Origin: Capnocytophaga periodontitidis
GTDB lineage: Bacteria; Bacteroidota; Bacteroidia; Flavobacteriales; Flavobacteriaceae
NCBI RefSeq assembly: GCF_016126015.1
Contig: NZ_JAEFDB010000002.1
Coordinates: 248,001 to 312,000 of the forward strand
Reading direction: 5' to 3'
DNA: 64,000 nucleotides
The notes under the pieces were generated by a model. That model was not told the DNA's origin and did no database searches. It was given only the letters and a program-made list of their open reading frames with translations. Position 1 is the stretch's first letter. Each line of letters begins with the position of its first letter. The translations under genes were made by a program, and so were the position numbers. Positions 37,818 to 49,310 of the stretch are shown here, in pieces.

Positions 37818-38921
37818 ATGTATTTCCATCACTATAATATCGTTACTCCTTTAGGACTCGACCTCCCTACCACCGCTCATTTGGTGCTGAGAGAACAATC
37901 GGGCATCGCTCGTTATCCAATCTATGGGCAGCTCACTAATGTTTGTCTTTCTAAAATAGGCGATGGGGCTTTAGAGAGCAAGTACCAGCAACTCGTGGGG
38001 CGTGAAGGTTTTTCGCGATTGGAAAAAATGCTCCTTTTGGCAGTTGTTCCTATACTTCATCATATCAAAATCACCCCTCGCACCGCTCTAATTCTTTCCA
38101 CGACCAAAGGCAATATTTCAGCACTTGCCAAAGGAAATCCTACTCCTTTACTTTCAACAACTGCCCAAAAAATCGCTACTGCAATAGGTATTACCACTAC
38201 GCCTATTGTGTTATCTAATGCCTGTGTATCAGGAGCAATGGCGCTCTCAGTAGCCGATAGTCTGCTAAAAACAGATAGTTATGATAGTGCTGTGGTATTA
38301 GCAGGCGATGAGATAAGCGAATTTGTACTTTCGGGCTTTCAGTCCTTTCAAGCGATGAGTGCTAAACCTTGCAAGCCTTACGACGCTACCCGCGATGGCA
38401 TTACCTTGGGTGAAGCAACCGCCGCTGTATATGTGAGTAAAGAAGCGCAAGGTGCTAAAGCTCAACTCTTAGGAAGTAGTTCTATCAACGATGCCAATCA
38501 TATTTCAGGACCTTCACGCACCGGCGAAGGATTGTATTTGAGTGTGCAAAATGCCTTAGACGAAGCTAAATTACAGCCTCAACAAATCGATTTGATCAAC
38601 GCTCACGGTACGGGTACTCTCTATAACGACGAGATGGAAAGTATTGCCTTTATGCGCGCCAATCTCCTCTCTGCTCCTCTCAATAGTTACAAAGGCTATT
38701 TTGGGCATACACTCGGTACTTCAGGGCTACTTGAAACCCTACTTACTATAGAGTTAGCTCGTTATAAAACCCTTCTAAAAAGCCTCAATTTCGATACACT
38801 TGGCGTTTCTCATCCTATAAAAGTACTGAGAACAACCGAGTATAAAGAGGTGCATTACTTCCTCAAAACAGCCTCAGGCTTCGGAGGCAGCAACACCGCA
38901 CTTGTAATTGAACAATTATAA
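37818..38921 (+). CDS. beta-ketoacyl synthase
   Basis: A 367-residue condensing enzyme of the FabF/FabB fold. The catalytic triad is visible: Cys136 in SNACVSGAMALS, His263 in NAHGTGTLYND and His297 in YFGHTLGTSG. The C-terminal KTASGFGGSNTALV is typical. It is shorter than housekeeping FabF (~415) and stands alone, without ACP, KR or other fatty-acid genes. Stand-alone synthases of this kind in Bacteroidota often belong to aryl-polyene/flexirubin-type pigment or special lipid pathways (inference). It starts 27 bases after the ABC ATPase. Confidence 0.88.
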   Translation: MYFHHYNIVTPLGLDLPTTAHLVLREQSGIARYPIYGQLTNVCLSKIGDGALESKYQQLVGREGFSRLEKMLLLAVVPILHHIKITPRTALILSTTKGNISALAKGNPTPLLSTTAQKIATAIGITTTPIVLSNACVSGAMALSVADSLLKTDSYDSAVVLAGDEISEFVLSGFQSFQAMSAKPCKPYDATRDGITLGEATAAVYVSKEAQGAKAQLLGSSSINDANHISGPSRTGEGLYLSVQNALDEAKLQPQQIDLINAHGTGTLYNDEMESIAFMRANLLSAPLNSYKGYFGHTLGTSGLLETLLTIELARYKTLLKSLNFDTLGVSHPIKVLRTTEYKEVHYFLKTASGFGGSNTALVIEQL

Positions 38922-38986
38922 CCCCTTAATATATAATCATTAACATCTAAGTATTATTTTTTTTGTTAAAAAAAAGTGAATAAAAA

Positions 38987-39017
38987 TTTGCGTATAAAGA
39001 AAATATTCGTAACTTTG
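38987..39017 (+). promoter_or_regulatory. promoter of the Sus-like locus
   Basis: -33 TTTG (38987-38990), exactly 19 nt, -7 TAACTTTG (39010-39017), 33 bases before the GH97 start. No other strong promoter appears before the SusC gene. Confidence 0.8.
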
Positions 39018-39038
39018 AGCCCGATTTTAACACTATAA

Positions 39039-41176
<2,138 letters not shown>

Positions 41177-41189
41177 CCAATGATTGTTT

Positions 41190-41543
41190 ATGCAAAAGCC
41201 TAATGTGATTTTAGAAAAGACTTTTCAGTTTTCTCTTAGAATTGTTGAGCTTTGTAATGTTTTGGAGGAGAATAGAAAATATGCTATTGCGAACCAATTA
41301 TTAAGGTCTGGCACTTCTATAGGAGCTAATGTGAGAGAGGCTCAGAATGCAGAGAGTCAGCAGGACTTTATCCATAAGTTTAAAATTGCAGCTAAGGAAG
41401 CCGAAGAAACAATGTATTGGTTAGATATATGTTTATATTCAAGTGATTATCCTGATACTCAAGTAGAAAAACAGGAATTGTTGAATATTATGTATATAAT
41501 AAATAGTATTATAGGAACAATGAAAAGAAAATTAGTGAATTAG
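41190..41543 (+). CDS. four-helix-bundle protein (23S rRNA intervening-sequence type)
   Basis: A 117-residue helical protein of the 'four helix bundle' family first found in rRNA intervening sequences. Hallmarks are NQLLRSGTSIGANVREAQNAES and the following FIHKFKIAAKEAEETMYWLDIC, with four long amphipathic helices. I use the ATG at 41190; a TTG at 41184 would add two residues. The family is small, of unproven function, and often mobile between genomic positions. Here it sits between the GH97 and SusC genes, bracketed by AATTAGC repeats, and its tail KLVN and TAG stop are repeat-derived. Confidence 0.88.
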   Translation: MQKPNVILEKTFQFSLRIVELCNVLEENRKYAIANQLLRSGTSIGANVREAQNAESQQDFIHKFKIAAKEAEETMYWLDICLYSSDYPDTQVEKQELLNIMYIINSIIGTMKRKLVN

Positions 41544-41608
41544 TGAATTACAAATAAATGGTATAGAAATTTGCTAATTTTCAAATTTTCAAATTTTCAA
41601 ATTAGAAA
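41530..41608. repeat. AATTAGTG and AATTTTCA short arrays upstream of SusC
   Basis: AATTAGTGAATTAGTGAATTA (stop codon of the four-helix gene inside) followed by AATTTGCTAATTTTCAAATT and several TTTTCAAA repeats up to the SusC start. No TAnnTTTG is seen downstream, so a dedicated SusC promoter is not evident. Confidence 0.75.
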
Positions 41609-41613
41609 AGCGT

Positions 41614-44547
41614 ATGAAAGTAAAAATGAACAAACTACTTTATGCAGTAATGTTTTTCTTGTGTGTAGCTTTCGGTTATGCACAGCAAATCACTGTAAAA
41701 GGAACAGTGAAAGATGGCGCTGGCGAACCCCTAATGGGCGCTAGTGTGCTCGTGAAAGGTACCTCTCACGGTACTGCCGCCGATTTCGACGGTAAATTCG
41801 AACTAAAAGTCGACAAAGGTGCTACCCTTGTCTTCTCGTCTGTAGGCTTCAAATCCCAAGAAGTCGCCGCTAAAGCAGTGATGAACATCACCCTCCAAGA
41901 AGATGTACAACAACTCGGCGACGTAGTAGTTATCGGGTATGGAGCTGTAAGAAAAAAGGACTTAACAGGTTCTGTAAACTTGGTAACCGATAAGGACTTT
42001 AACAAAGCTCCTGCCGTAAATGCCGACCAGCTTATCCAAGGTAAAATAGCAGGGGTACAGATGACCTCTGCAAGTGGTGCTCCCGGTGAAGGACAAACCA
42101 TTCGCGTACGTGGTAATGGCTCTTTGTCCTTAACTTCTAACCCGCTAATTGTAATCGACGGTGTGCCAATGAACGATGGCGGCGTGGGCGGTTCTCGTAG
42201 TATCTTCAACTCTATCAACCCTGAAGATATCGAAAGTATGACTGTATTGAAAGACGCATCCTCTACCGCTATCTTCGGTTCTCGTGCTGCCAATGGGGTG
42301 ATTATGATTACCACCAAAAAAGGAAAAGCAAACCAAGAAATGAAGATTAGCTTCAACACCAGCATCGCACTACAAGATGTAAACAAATATGTTGATGTGA
42401 TGAGTGCCGATCAATACCGCCAAACTGTAAAAGGATTGAATATCCCTGCTGCCGAAGCGCTCTTAGGCAATGCTAATACCAATTGGCAAAAAGAAATCTA
42501 CCAAGTAGCCCCTATGAGTAATAGTACTTTAGTGCTCTCTGGCGCCTACAAAACTTTGCCTTATCGTGTATCAATAGGGCATTCGTATGCCGATGGGGTG
42601 TTGCGTACCGATAACTTCAAACGTACCAATGCTAAAATTAGCTTGAACCCTACTTTCTTTGATAAATCATTGAAATTAGAATTGAATGCCAATGGTACTT
42701 ATATGCAAAACCGTTTTGCCGAAAAAGGAGCTATAAGTTCAGCGGTTCTCTATGACCCTACCCAATCAGTGTTTGGAGGTCCCGCTAAATACGGTGGATA
42801 CCACGCTTGGATTGACCCAGCTACACAAAATCGCTCTAACTTAGCTGCAACCAATCCTATGGCGTTATTGAACTTTACCGACGATAGTTCTAAAGTGTTT
42901 CGCTTTATTGGTAATGTAAAAGTTGATTATACTTTACCTTTCTTTAAAGATATTACCGCTACCGTGAATGCTGGTTTAGACTACAGTAATGGTAAAGGCG
43001 ATAAAATTATCGATCCTAAAATGCCTACTGCCACTACTGGTTTTGCAGGAAGTACTAATACCTATGATAATAAAGCAACTAATAAGTTGTTTGATGCTTA
43101 TGTAAACTATATGAAGGACATCAAAGATACACATAGTATTGGGCTAATGGTAGGACACTCTTATCAATCTTTTGAATTTGACGATAATAGTACTCAAAAA
43201 GATTACTTTGTAAACCCTGGCGATAACAAAATTGTACCTAATATCAACAAAAGTAAAAACGTGTTAATGTCATTCTTTGGTCGTGCAAACTATAGCTATA
43301 AAGACCGTTACCTCCTTACCGCTACCCTCCGTGCCGATGCTTCTTCTAAACTAAACCCAGACGACCGTTGGGGCTACTTCCCTTCAGTTGCCTTGGCTTG
43401 GAATGTGAGCAACGAAAAATTCCTCAAAGACAACAAAACCCTTAACGAACTCAAATTGCGTTTTGGTTATGGTGAAGTAGGGAACGTAAATGGTTTGGGC
43501 GACTACCTATTCCTTACCAATTACACCCGTAGCCAAGATGGCGCTTCTTACCAATTTGGTGATAGATTCTATCAAACTTATCGCCCTGGGGTAACCAATA
43601 AAAACCTACGTTGGGAAATTGGTAATACCCTCAATGCAGGTATCGACTTTGGCTTGTGGAATAACCTCATCACAGGTACCCTCGATGTCTATCGCAAACA
43701 AACTAAAGACCTAATTGCCGAAACCACTATTGACCCTTTCACCAACTTCAAAAACCGTGTAAATGCCAATATAGGCGATATGGAAAATAAAGGGGTTGAG
43801 TTTGGATTAACAGTAAATCCTATTCGCAATACCGAAAAAAATATCCGTTGGAGCTTTAACTACAATATCTCTTATAACGATAATAAGATTACCCGTATGC
43901 CCGACGATCAACCTACCGGAGGTATAGAAGGTGGTACAGGTAACCGTGTACAATTACACCGACAAGGAGAAACCCCTTATTCTTTTTATGTTTATCAACA
44001 AGTGTACGACGCTCAAGGTAAACCTATCGAAAATACTTTTGTTGATAGAAACGGCAATGGCAAAATTGACGAAGGTGACCGCTACTTGTACAAATCACCT
44101 TTTGCTCCTATAACTATGGGATTTGGTACCGATTTGAACTACAAGAATTGGGATTTGAACATCACTACTCGTGCAAACATCGGCAATTATGCCTATAATA
44201 ACACTCAATCTCGTTTAGATCAGCTTGGTGAAATTACAGCTAATAGTGGCTTTATTGTTAATATTAAAGCAAATCAGGCAGATGCTAATTTCCAACGCCA
44301 TAACGACCAAGCGTGGTTAAGTGATTACTATATTGAAAACGCTTCATTCTTCAAGTTAGACAATATCACCTTAGGTTACACCTTCCCTCATACCGATAAA
44401 ATGTACGTCCGCCTCTATGGTACTGTACAAAATGTATTGACTATTACTAAGTACAGCGGTTTAGACCCTGAAGTGTTTGGCGGTATTGACAACAACTTTT
44501 ATCCTCGCCCTCAAACTTACTTGTTGGGCTTGAATCTTAACTTTTAA
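41614..44547 (+). CDS. SusC-like TonB-dependent outer-membrane transporter
   Basis: A 977-residue TonB-dependent glycan importer. It has signal peptide MKVKMNKLLYAVMFFLCVAFGYA (a second Met at codon 5 is an alternative start) and a carboxypeptidase-regulatory-like domain (~24-100, GEPLMGASVLVKGT). The Ton-box-like DVVVIGYGAVRKKDLTGSV is followed by the plug (~105-230) with IRVRGNGSLSLTSNPLIVID, then a ~22-strand barrel ending YLLGLNLNF. It forms the transport pair with the SusD-like gene starting a few bases downstream. The GH97 and GH13 neighbours indicate maltooligosaccharide or starch uptake (inference). Confidence 0.95.
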   Translation: MKVKMNKLLYAVMFFLCVAFGYAQQITVKGTVKDGAGEPLMGASVLVKGTSHGTAADFDGKFELKVDKGATLVFSSVGFKSQEVAAKAVMNITLQEDVQQLGDVVVIGYGAVRKKDLTGSVNLVTDKDFNKAPAVNADQLIQGKIAGVQMTSASGAPGEGQTIRVRGNGSLSLTSNPLIVIDGVPMNDGGVGGSRSIFNSINPEDIESMTVLKDASSTAIFGSRAANGVIMITTKKGKANQEMKISFNTSIALQDVNKYVDVMSADQYRQTVKGLNIPAAEALLGNANTNWQKEIYQVAPMSNSTLVLSGAYKTLPYRVSIGHSYADGVLRTDNFKRTNAKISLNPTFFDKSLKLELNANGTYMQNRFAEKGAISSAVLYDPTQSVFGGPAKYGGYHAWIDPATQNRSNLAATNPMALLNFTDDSSKVFRFIGNVKVDYTLPFFKDITATVNAGLDYSNGKGDKIIDPKMPTATTGFAGSTNTYDNKATNKLFDAYVNYMKDIKDTHSIGLMVGHSYQSFEFDDNSTQKDYFVNPGDNKIVPNINKSKNVLMSFFGRANYSYKDRYLLTATLRADASSKLNPDDRWGYFPSVALAWNVSNEKFLKDNKTLNELKLRFGYGEVGNVNGLGDYLFLTNYTRSQDGASYQFGDRFYQTYRPGVTNKNLRWEIGNTLNAGIDFGLWNNLITGTLDVYRKQTKDLIAETTIDPFTNFKNRVNANIGDMENKGVEFGLTVNPIRNTEKNIRWSFNYNISYNDNKITRMPDDQPTGGIEGGTGNRVQLHRQGETPYSFYVYQQVYDAQGKPIENTFVDRNGNGKIDEGDRYLYKSPFAPITMGFGTDLNYKNWDLNITTRANIGNYAYNNTQSRLDQLGEITANSGFIVNIKANQADANFQRHNDQAWLSDYYIENASFFKLDNITLGYTFPHTDKMYVRLYGTVQNVLTITKYSGLDPEVFGGIDNNFYPRPQTYLLGLNLNF

Positions 44548-44559
44548 TATATGCAAAGT

Positions 44560-46182
44560 ATGAAAAAATATATCAAACATAGTATTTTAGGGCTTGCGAT
44601 GGCTTTTTCGCTTAGTGCCTGCCTAAAGGACTTAGACCAAGAACCTATTGACCCCGATAGCTTCACTGAAAAAGATGTGTTCAAAAACGCTACCGAAGCT
44701 AAAAGTGCCTTAGCTAAAATTTATGCCTCAATGGCAGTTACAGGACAAAAGGGGCCTTCTGGAGATGGTGACCTTGCTAATGCAGACGAAAGTTCAACTC
44801 AGTTCACCCGTGTACAGTTTTATTTACAAGAGTCAAGTACCGATGAAGCTATCATTCGTTGGGCTGATGCGGGGGTACCCGATTTTCACAATATGAGTTG
44901 GACTCCTTCTAACGCTTTCACTAATGGTTATTACAACCGTTTAGGGCAACAAATCGCTTTTGCTAATTCGTTTATCGATAACGCTAAAGACTTAGCTTCC
45001 GACCCCGAAGTGGCTTATTTTATTGCCGAAGCGCGCTTCATCCGTGCTTATGCTTACTATAATGTTATTGATGCTTTTGGAAAAGCACCTTTGATTACCT
45101 CATCAAAAGCTGATTTAAAACCTGCTCCAAACTCTCGTGCCGAACTCTTTAACTTCGTCGAAAGTGAGCTAAAGGATTTAGAGGGAAAACTTAAACCTGC
45201 TCGTACCAATGAATACGGACGTGTAGATCAAGTCGCTGCTCAAGCTCTTTTGTCTCGCTTATACCTCAATGCCAAAGTGTATATAGGCCAAGATAAATAC
45301 ACCGATTGTATTACCTATGCTAAAAAGGTAATCGCCTCTTCCTATAGATTAAATACTACCGATGCCAATAACAATGGTACCGCTTATGATGAGTTGTTCT
45401 TAGCCGACAACAATAGTAATGGCGCTCAAAACGAATTTATTCTCGTCGTAAATTTTGATGGTTTGAACACCAAAACTCACGGAGGAACCTCTTTTATTAC
45501 TCACGCAGCTACAGGAGGAGATATGAATCCTAACTTAATTGGTATTAATGGTGGATGGCAAGGTATTACAGTTACTAAAGAGTTTGTCGATAAATTTGAT
45601 GCTTCTGCACGCAATGGTAATAACGAACCTACCGCTTGGAATGACAAACGCGCTATGTTCCATACCGGCGGACAAACCTATGAGAATACAAATATAAAAG
45701 AGTTTAAAACGGCTGGTTATGCGGTTACTAAGTTCAGAAATATTACTTCTACAGGTGCTGTAGGTAAAGACCCTGCTAAGGACTTCCCTGATACCGATTT
45801 ACCGCTCATCCGTTTAGCCGAAGTATATCTTACTTATGCTGAAGCCGTACTACGCGGTGGCGCAGGTGGCGATAGAGCTACTGCCTTAAATTATATCAAC
45901 CAATTGCGCACTCGTGCTTATGGTAACGCCTCTGGCAACATAACCAATAGCGACCTTACCTTAGATTTTATCTTAGACGAACGCGCTCGCGAACTCTATT
46001 GGGAAGGATTGCGCCGTACCGACCTCATCCGCTACAATAAATTTACTACCGCCGATTATCTTTGGTCTCTCAAAGGTGGTGCCGCTTCTGGGGTAGCCGT
46101 TCCTGATTATAGAAACTTATATCCTATCCCTCAAGATGCGCTCACTGCTAATGAAAACCTTAGACAAAACACTGGATACTAA
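44560..46182 (+). CDS. SusD-like starch-binding lipoprotein
   Basis: A surface lipoprotein paired with SusC, capturing oligosaccharides. It is 540 residues from the Met at 44560; the ORF allows three more residues, but this Met gives MKKYIKHSILGLAMAFSLSAC with lipobox LSAC. The helical TPR scaffold includes IAEARFIRAYAYYNVIDAFG (the RagB/SusD hallmark near residues 165-185) and a C-terminal ERARELYWEGLRRTDLIRYN. It starts 12 bases after the SusC stop. Aromatic residues likely to bind glucan cannot be assigned by eye. Confidence 0.95.
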   Translation: MKKYIKHSILGLAMAFSLSACLKDLDQEPIDPDSFTEKDVFKNATEAKSALAKIYASMAVTGQKGPSGDGDLANADESSTQFTRVQFYLQESSTDEAIIRWADAGVPDFHNMSWTPSNAFTNGYYNRLGQQIAFANSFIDNAKDLASDPEVAYFIAEARFIRAYAYYNVIDAFGKAPLITSSKADLKPAPNSRAELFNFVESELKDLEGKLKPARTNEYGRVDQVAAQALLSRLYLNAKVYIGQDKYTDCITYAKKVIASSYRLNTTDANNNGTAYDELFLADNNSNGAQNEFILVVNFDGLNTKTHGGTSFITHAATGGDMNPNLIGINGGWQGITVTKEFVDKFDASARNGNNEPTAWNDKRAMFHTGGQTYENTNIKEFKTAGYAVTKFRNITSTGAVGKDPAKDFPDTDLPLIRLAEVYLTYAEAVLRGGAGGDRATALNYINQLRTRAYGNASGNITNSDLTLDFILDERARELYWEGLRRTDLIRYNKFTTADYLWSLKGGAASGVAVPDYRNLYPIPQDALTANENLRQNTGY

Positions 46183-46194
46183 AAAAGAAATACT

Positions 46195-47235
46195 ATGAAA
46201 AATATATTTAAATCTATATTATTATGTTCAGGACTTACCTTGTTCGTAGCTTGTGAAAAAGATGAGGACAAGGTGACAATGAGTGCTAATGCTCAAGTAG
46301 AGTCTACGCTATCAACTAATACAATAGTGTTAGATAAAACACAATCAAACACTACTGTCCTTACCGTAAGTTGGGAAGAAAAAGATTTTAATGTAGCTGT
46401 AGCTCCTACCTATACAGTCAATTTAGAATATGGAGGTAAAGTGAAACCTATCTCTGTGAAACAGTCTCCTTTAACCTTCACTACTAAAGAATTGAACGAC
46501 TATCTTCTTGGTTTAAAAGTCCCTGCAGGTACAGCTACTAACGTAACAGTGTATGTAAAAGCTGCCCTTAGTGACCAACGTAGTATTGTTTCAAAAAAGA
46601 ATACTCTAAATGTAACTCCTTTCCTTGATGAAATCAAACCAAGTGATTGGGGTGTAGTAGGTAGTGCAACTCCTAATGGTTGGAATGGACCTGATATTTC
46701 TTTTTGGAATGGTGAAAATGGAACCCTCGTAGCTTATGCGACTTTAACCACTGGTGAAATCAAATTCCGCAAAGGTAACAAATGGGATGGTAATGACTGG
46801 GGTGATAAAAACAAAGATGGAGTGCTTGATAAAGAAGGAGGAAATAATATTCCTGTAACAGCAGGTACTTACAAAATCACTTGGAATTTATCCAATAATA
46901 CCTATACTATCGAAACTTATTCTTGGGGTATCGTAGGCGACTTAAATAATTGGGGTAACACCGGTCTTCCTGATATTAAAATGACTTATAAAGGTAGTAC
47001 CAACTCTTGGGTTGCTGAAAATGTAGTTATAGCAAATGAAGGAAGTCTTAAATTCCGCTTAAATAGTGATTGGGGTACTAACTTTGGTGCTGATAGCACT
47101 ACTGATCCCGCTACCGACCTCGAAGGAAATGTTACCTCTGGAGGTAAGAATATCAAAGTAGCCGCTGGTACTTATAACGTATCTTTCTCATTCGATGCAA
47201 CTAACAAAGGTACTTACAAAATAGAAAAAAAATAA
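46195..47235 (+). CDS. SusE/SusF-like glycan-binding lipoprotein
   Basis: A 346-residue surface lipoprotein with leader MKNIFKSILLCSGLTLFVAC (lipobox FVAC). An N-terminal SusE-like Ig domain (~25-145) is followed by two carbohydrate-binding modules, each beginning with a WGVVGS/WGIVGD strand and tryptophan-rich repeats (WNGPDISFWN, WDGNDWGD; WGNTGLPDIKM). Two modules rather than three is the SusE-type layout. It follows SusD by 12 bases and is probably part of the starch-binding complex. A hairpin of the TTTGCCAAA family follows. Confidence 0.88.
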   Translation: MKNIFKSILLCSGLTLFVACEKDEDKVTMSANAQVESTLSTNTIVLDKTQSNTTVLTVSWEEKDFNVAVAPTYTVNLEYGGKVKPISVKQSPLTFTTKELNDYLLGLKVPAGTATNVTVYVKAALSDQRSIVSKKNTLNVTPFLDEIKPSDWGVVGSATPNGWNGPDISFWNGENGTLVAYATLTTGEIKFRKGNKWDGNDWGDKNKDGVLDKEGGNNIPVTAGTYKITWNLSNNTYTIETYSWGIVGDLNNWGNTGLPDIKMTYKGSTNSWVAENVVIANEGSLKFRLNSDWGTNFGADSTTDPATDLEGNVTSGGKNIKVAAGTYNVSFSFDATNKGTYKIEKK

Positions 47236-47283
47236 TCCATTTAAAAGAGTACCTAAAAGTTTCAAAATTGCCTTTACGGCGCT

Positions 47284-47318
47284 AAACTTTGCCAAAGCCT
47301 AAAACTTTGGCAAAGTTT
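47284..47318 (+). terminator. double TTTGCCAAA hairpin after SusE-like gene
   Basis: AAACTTTGCCAAAG (47284-47297) and CTTTGGCAAAGTTT (47305-47318) form a perfect inverted repeat, with TTAT following. It may attenuate transcription between the SusE-like gene and the GH13 amylase. Confidence 0.7.
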
Positions 47319-47339
47319 ATTATATTGATAATCAACATT

Positions 47340-47381
47340 TCTCTGAGTTCCTCCAAGTCTCTCTGAGTTTCTCTAAGTCTC
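47340..47381. repeat. 20-bp direct repeat (TCTCTGAGTT.CT..AAGTC)
   Basis: Two imperfect copies of a 20-bp unit with further fragments, in the gap before the GH13 gene. No function evident. Confidence 0.6.
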
Positions 47382-47405
47382 AAAAAATAATTAAACACTA
47401 AAAAT

Positions 47406-48815
47406 ATGAAAACATACATCTATTTATTAGCAATTTGCTCTTTGTTATCCTGCAAAAAGGATAATAAAGGCGAGCCTACCCCACAAAATGTATCACCCAT
47501 CGACCTTACTAAAATTGACAACGGTAATCGCGTGATGATGCAAACCTTCTATTGGGATGTAGAACCTCGCGGTGAATGGTGGAATACCATTACCCCAAAA
47601 CTCGACGATTGGAAAGCTAATGGCGTAGACCGTATTTGGCTGCCTCCTGCCACCAAAGGCGCTTCTGGGGGCTATTCTATGGGCTACGACCCCTCCGATT
47701 ATTTTGATTTTGGCGAGTACGACCAACACGGCACTACCAAAACACGCTTCGGATCACGCAGTGAACTCGAAAACCTCATCAGCAAAGCCCACGAAAAAGG
47801 CTTGCAAGTAATCGCCGATATTGTAATCAATCATTGCAATGGGGGAGGAGAGGAGATAAACCCTTATAAAAACAACGAAAAAACAGAAACACTGTTTGAT
47901 AAAACTCACGGTAACGCTTCCGAAAAATTTAATCGCAATTACGAGCATTTTCACCCTAATGCTATTGAAACATCCGATGAAGGAGGTGGTTTCTTTTTAG
48001 ACCTTGCACACAGAGTGCCTTATGTACAAGATTGGTTGTGGAAAAAAGACGAATCAGTAGCTAAGTATTACAAAAATACAATGAAATTCGATGGCTGGCG
48101 TTTCGATTATGTAAAAGGATTTGGAGCGTGGGTCATCAAGGAATGGATGAAATCTGTTGGCGGTTTTGCGGTAGGTGAACTCTGGGACGGCAACCCCGAA
48201 ACCCTTAAAAATTGGGTAGATGCTTCCGGTATTTCAGCCTTCGATTTTGCTTGTTATTATGCCGTAGAAAAAGCCTTGGATAGCCAAAATGATATGCACC
48301 ATTTAATGAGCGACCAGCACCCTATGTTGCGCACTTTGCGCCCCGATAAAGCAGTAACTTTCGTCGGTAACCACGATGTAGACGATAGAAACGATGTCCA
48401 CCCCGATAATACCATCCCTAAGAATAAAAAACTAATGGCTTATGCCTATATCCTTACCCACAGCGGTTACCCTTGTATTTTCTATACCGATTATGAAAAT
48501 TCTACTAACAAAACCAAATTGCAAAAGTTGATGCTTATCAACCGCAGTTTAGCAGCAGGTGAAGAAAAATTCCACTTAGCCTCTAATACCGAGTATGTAG
48601 CCTCGCGTTTGGGTAAAGACAAAAGTCCTGGTTTAGTGTTGTTCCTCAACAATGGCAACACCCCTGCCGAGCGTACCATTACCACCCATTTCAAAGGCAA
48701 AATCTTAATAGACTATACAGGTAACTCTACCGAGCGCTTCGCTACCAATAACGAGGGGCGTGTAACCCTAAAAGTCCCCGCTAACAGCTATACTATTTGG
48801 TCTGTCGGCCAATAA
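47406..48815 (+). CDS. GH13 alpha-amylase (SusG-like lipoprotein)
   Basis: A 469-residue surface or periplasmic alpha-amylase with leader MKTYIYLLAICSLLSC (lipobox LLSC). The four GH13 regions are clear: DIVINH (region I), GWRFDYVKGF with nucleophile Asp234, GELWDG with acid/base Glu258, and FVGNHDVDD with Asp324. Residues ~380-469 form the C-terminal beta domain. It is shorter than Bacteroides SusG and lacks an obvious CBM58 insertion. It follows the SusE-like gene by 170 bases and completes the alpha-glucan locus. A hairpin terminator follows. Confidence 0.95.
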   Translation: MKTYIYLLAICSLLSCKKDNKGEPTPQNVSPIDLTKIDNGNRVMMQTFYWDVEPRGEWWNTITPKLDDWKANGVDRIWLPPATKGASGGYSMGYDPSDYFDFGEYDQHGTTKTRFGSRSELENLISKAHEKGLQVIADIVINHCNGGGEEINPYKNNEKTETLFDKTHGNASEKFNRNYEHFHPNAIETSDEGGGFFLDLAHRVPYVQDWLWKKDESVAKYYKNTMKFDGWRFDYVKGFGAWVIKEWMKSVGGFAVGELWDGNPETLKNWVDASGISAFDFACYYAVEKALDSQNDMHHLMSDQHPMLRTLRPDKAVTFVGNHDVDDRNDVHPDNTIPKNKKLMAYAYILTHSGYPCIFYTDYENSTNKTKLQKLMLINRSLAAGEEKFHLASNTEYVASRLGKDKSPGLVLFLNNGNTPAERTITTHFKGKILIDYTGNSTERFATNNEGRVTLKVPANSYTIWSVGQ

Positions 48816-48833
48816 ATTTTTTAGTTTTACACT

Positions 48834-48868
48834 CAGCGAGCTACTCATCACAAGTAGTTCGCTGTTTT
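48834..48868 (+). terminator. intrinsic terminator after the amylase gene
   Basis: CAGCGAGCTACT and AGTAGTTCGCTG form a 12-bp stem with one mismatch, then TTTT. It lies 19 bases past the stop. Confidence 0.8.
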
Positions 48869-49099
48869 ATTCACAACTACTTAAAAATATTTATTTAGTG
48901 TCAGTTCAATATAACAGAATATTGATTTACAGCTTTGTATCGTAATATATTCACAAAATAATTCACTGTCAGGTGAAAATTAGTGAGATAATATAAAGTA
49001 AAGAGTTTTATACATTCCAAAATTCGTGAAAATTCGTGAAATTCGTGGGAGTTAAAAAAGAGGCTGTCCGAAAAGTCTAAAAATCGCTTTTGCATCATA

Positions 49100-49133
49100 A
49101 ACTTTGTCAAAGTCCCAAAACTTTGACAAAGTC
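49100..49133. repeat. double TTTGTCAAA palindrome
   Basis: AACTTTGTCAAAGT and ACTTTGACAAAGT as inverted repeats, the same design as the terminator-like hairpins elsewhere, here far from any stop codon. Confidence 0.65.
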
Positions 49134-49256
49134 TATAAACCTGATAATCAATCACTTTTAGAGTGTGTTATGTAGGAAAGCCAGCGATAGCTGGGTATGT
49201 GCTGCAAACGCCCACATAAAAAACATTTTGCCCCCTACAATTGGTATGTACTCGCT

Positions 49257-49294
49257 TTTGCGGATAGTCCCCCTTCGGGGGTTCGGGGGCTTTC
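49257..49294. repeat. GC-rich element (GCGGATTG family), copy 3
   Basis: TTTTGCGGATAGTCCCCCTT followed by a GGGGG tract, another GGGGGC tract and TTTC. It lies just upstream of the GH2 start and would be read as an artificial N-terminal extension of that frame. Confidence 0.6.
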
Positions 49295-49310
49295 AACAAA
49301 TTTACAACAA

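Larger units (their letters stand above)
48869..49310. other. repeat-rich intergenic region before the GH2 gene
   Basis: This ~440-bp gap holds no convincing ORF. It contains AATTCGTGAAAATTCGTGAA-type repeats (49020-49050, three units), an AGGCTGTCCGAAAAG stretch resembling the ends of some insertion sequences (49051-49075, no transposase), a TTTGTCAAA hairpin (49100-49133), a CCAGCGATAGCTGG hairpin (~49180-49193), and a GC-rich GCGGAT element (49257-49294). Confidence 0.7.

Noticed and set aside
41184-41189. TTG start two codons upstream of the four-helix-bundle ATG
   Set aside because: The ATG at 41190 is stronger and gives the usual family start.
49197-49310. 38-codon N-terminal extension of the GH2 ORF
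   Set aside because: It translates a GC-rich repeat, and a clean signal peptide begins at the internal ATG at 49311.
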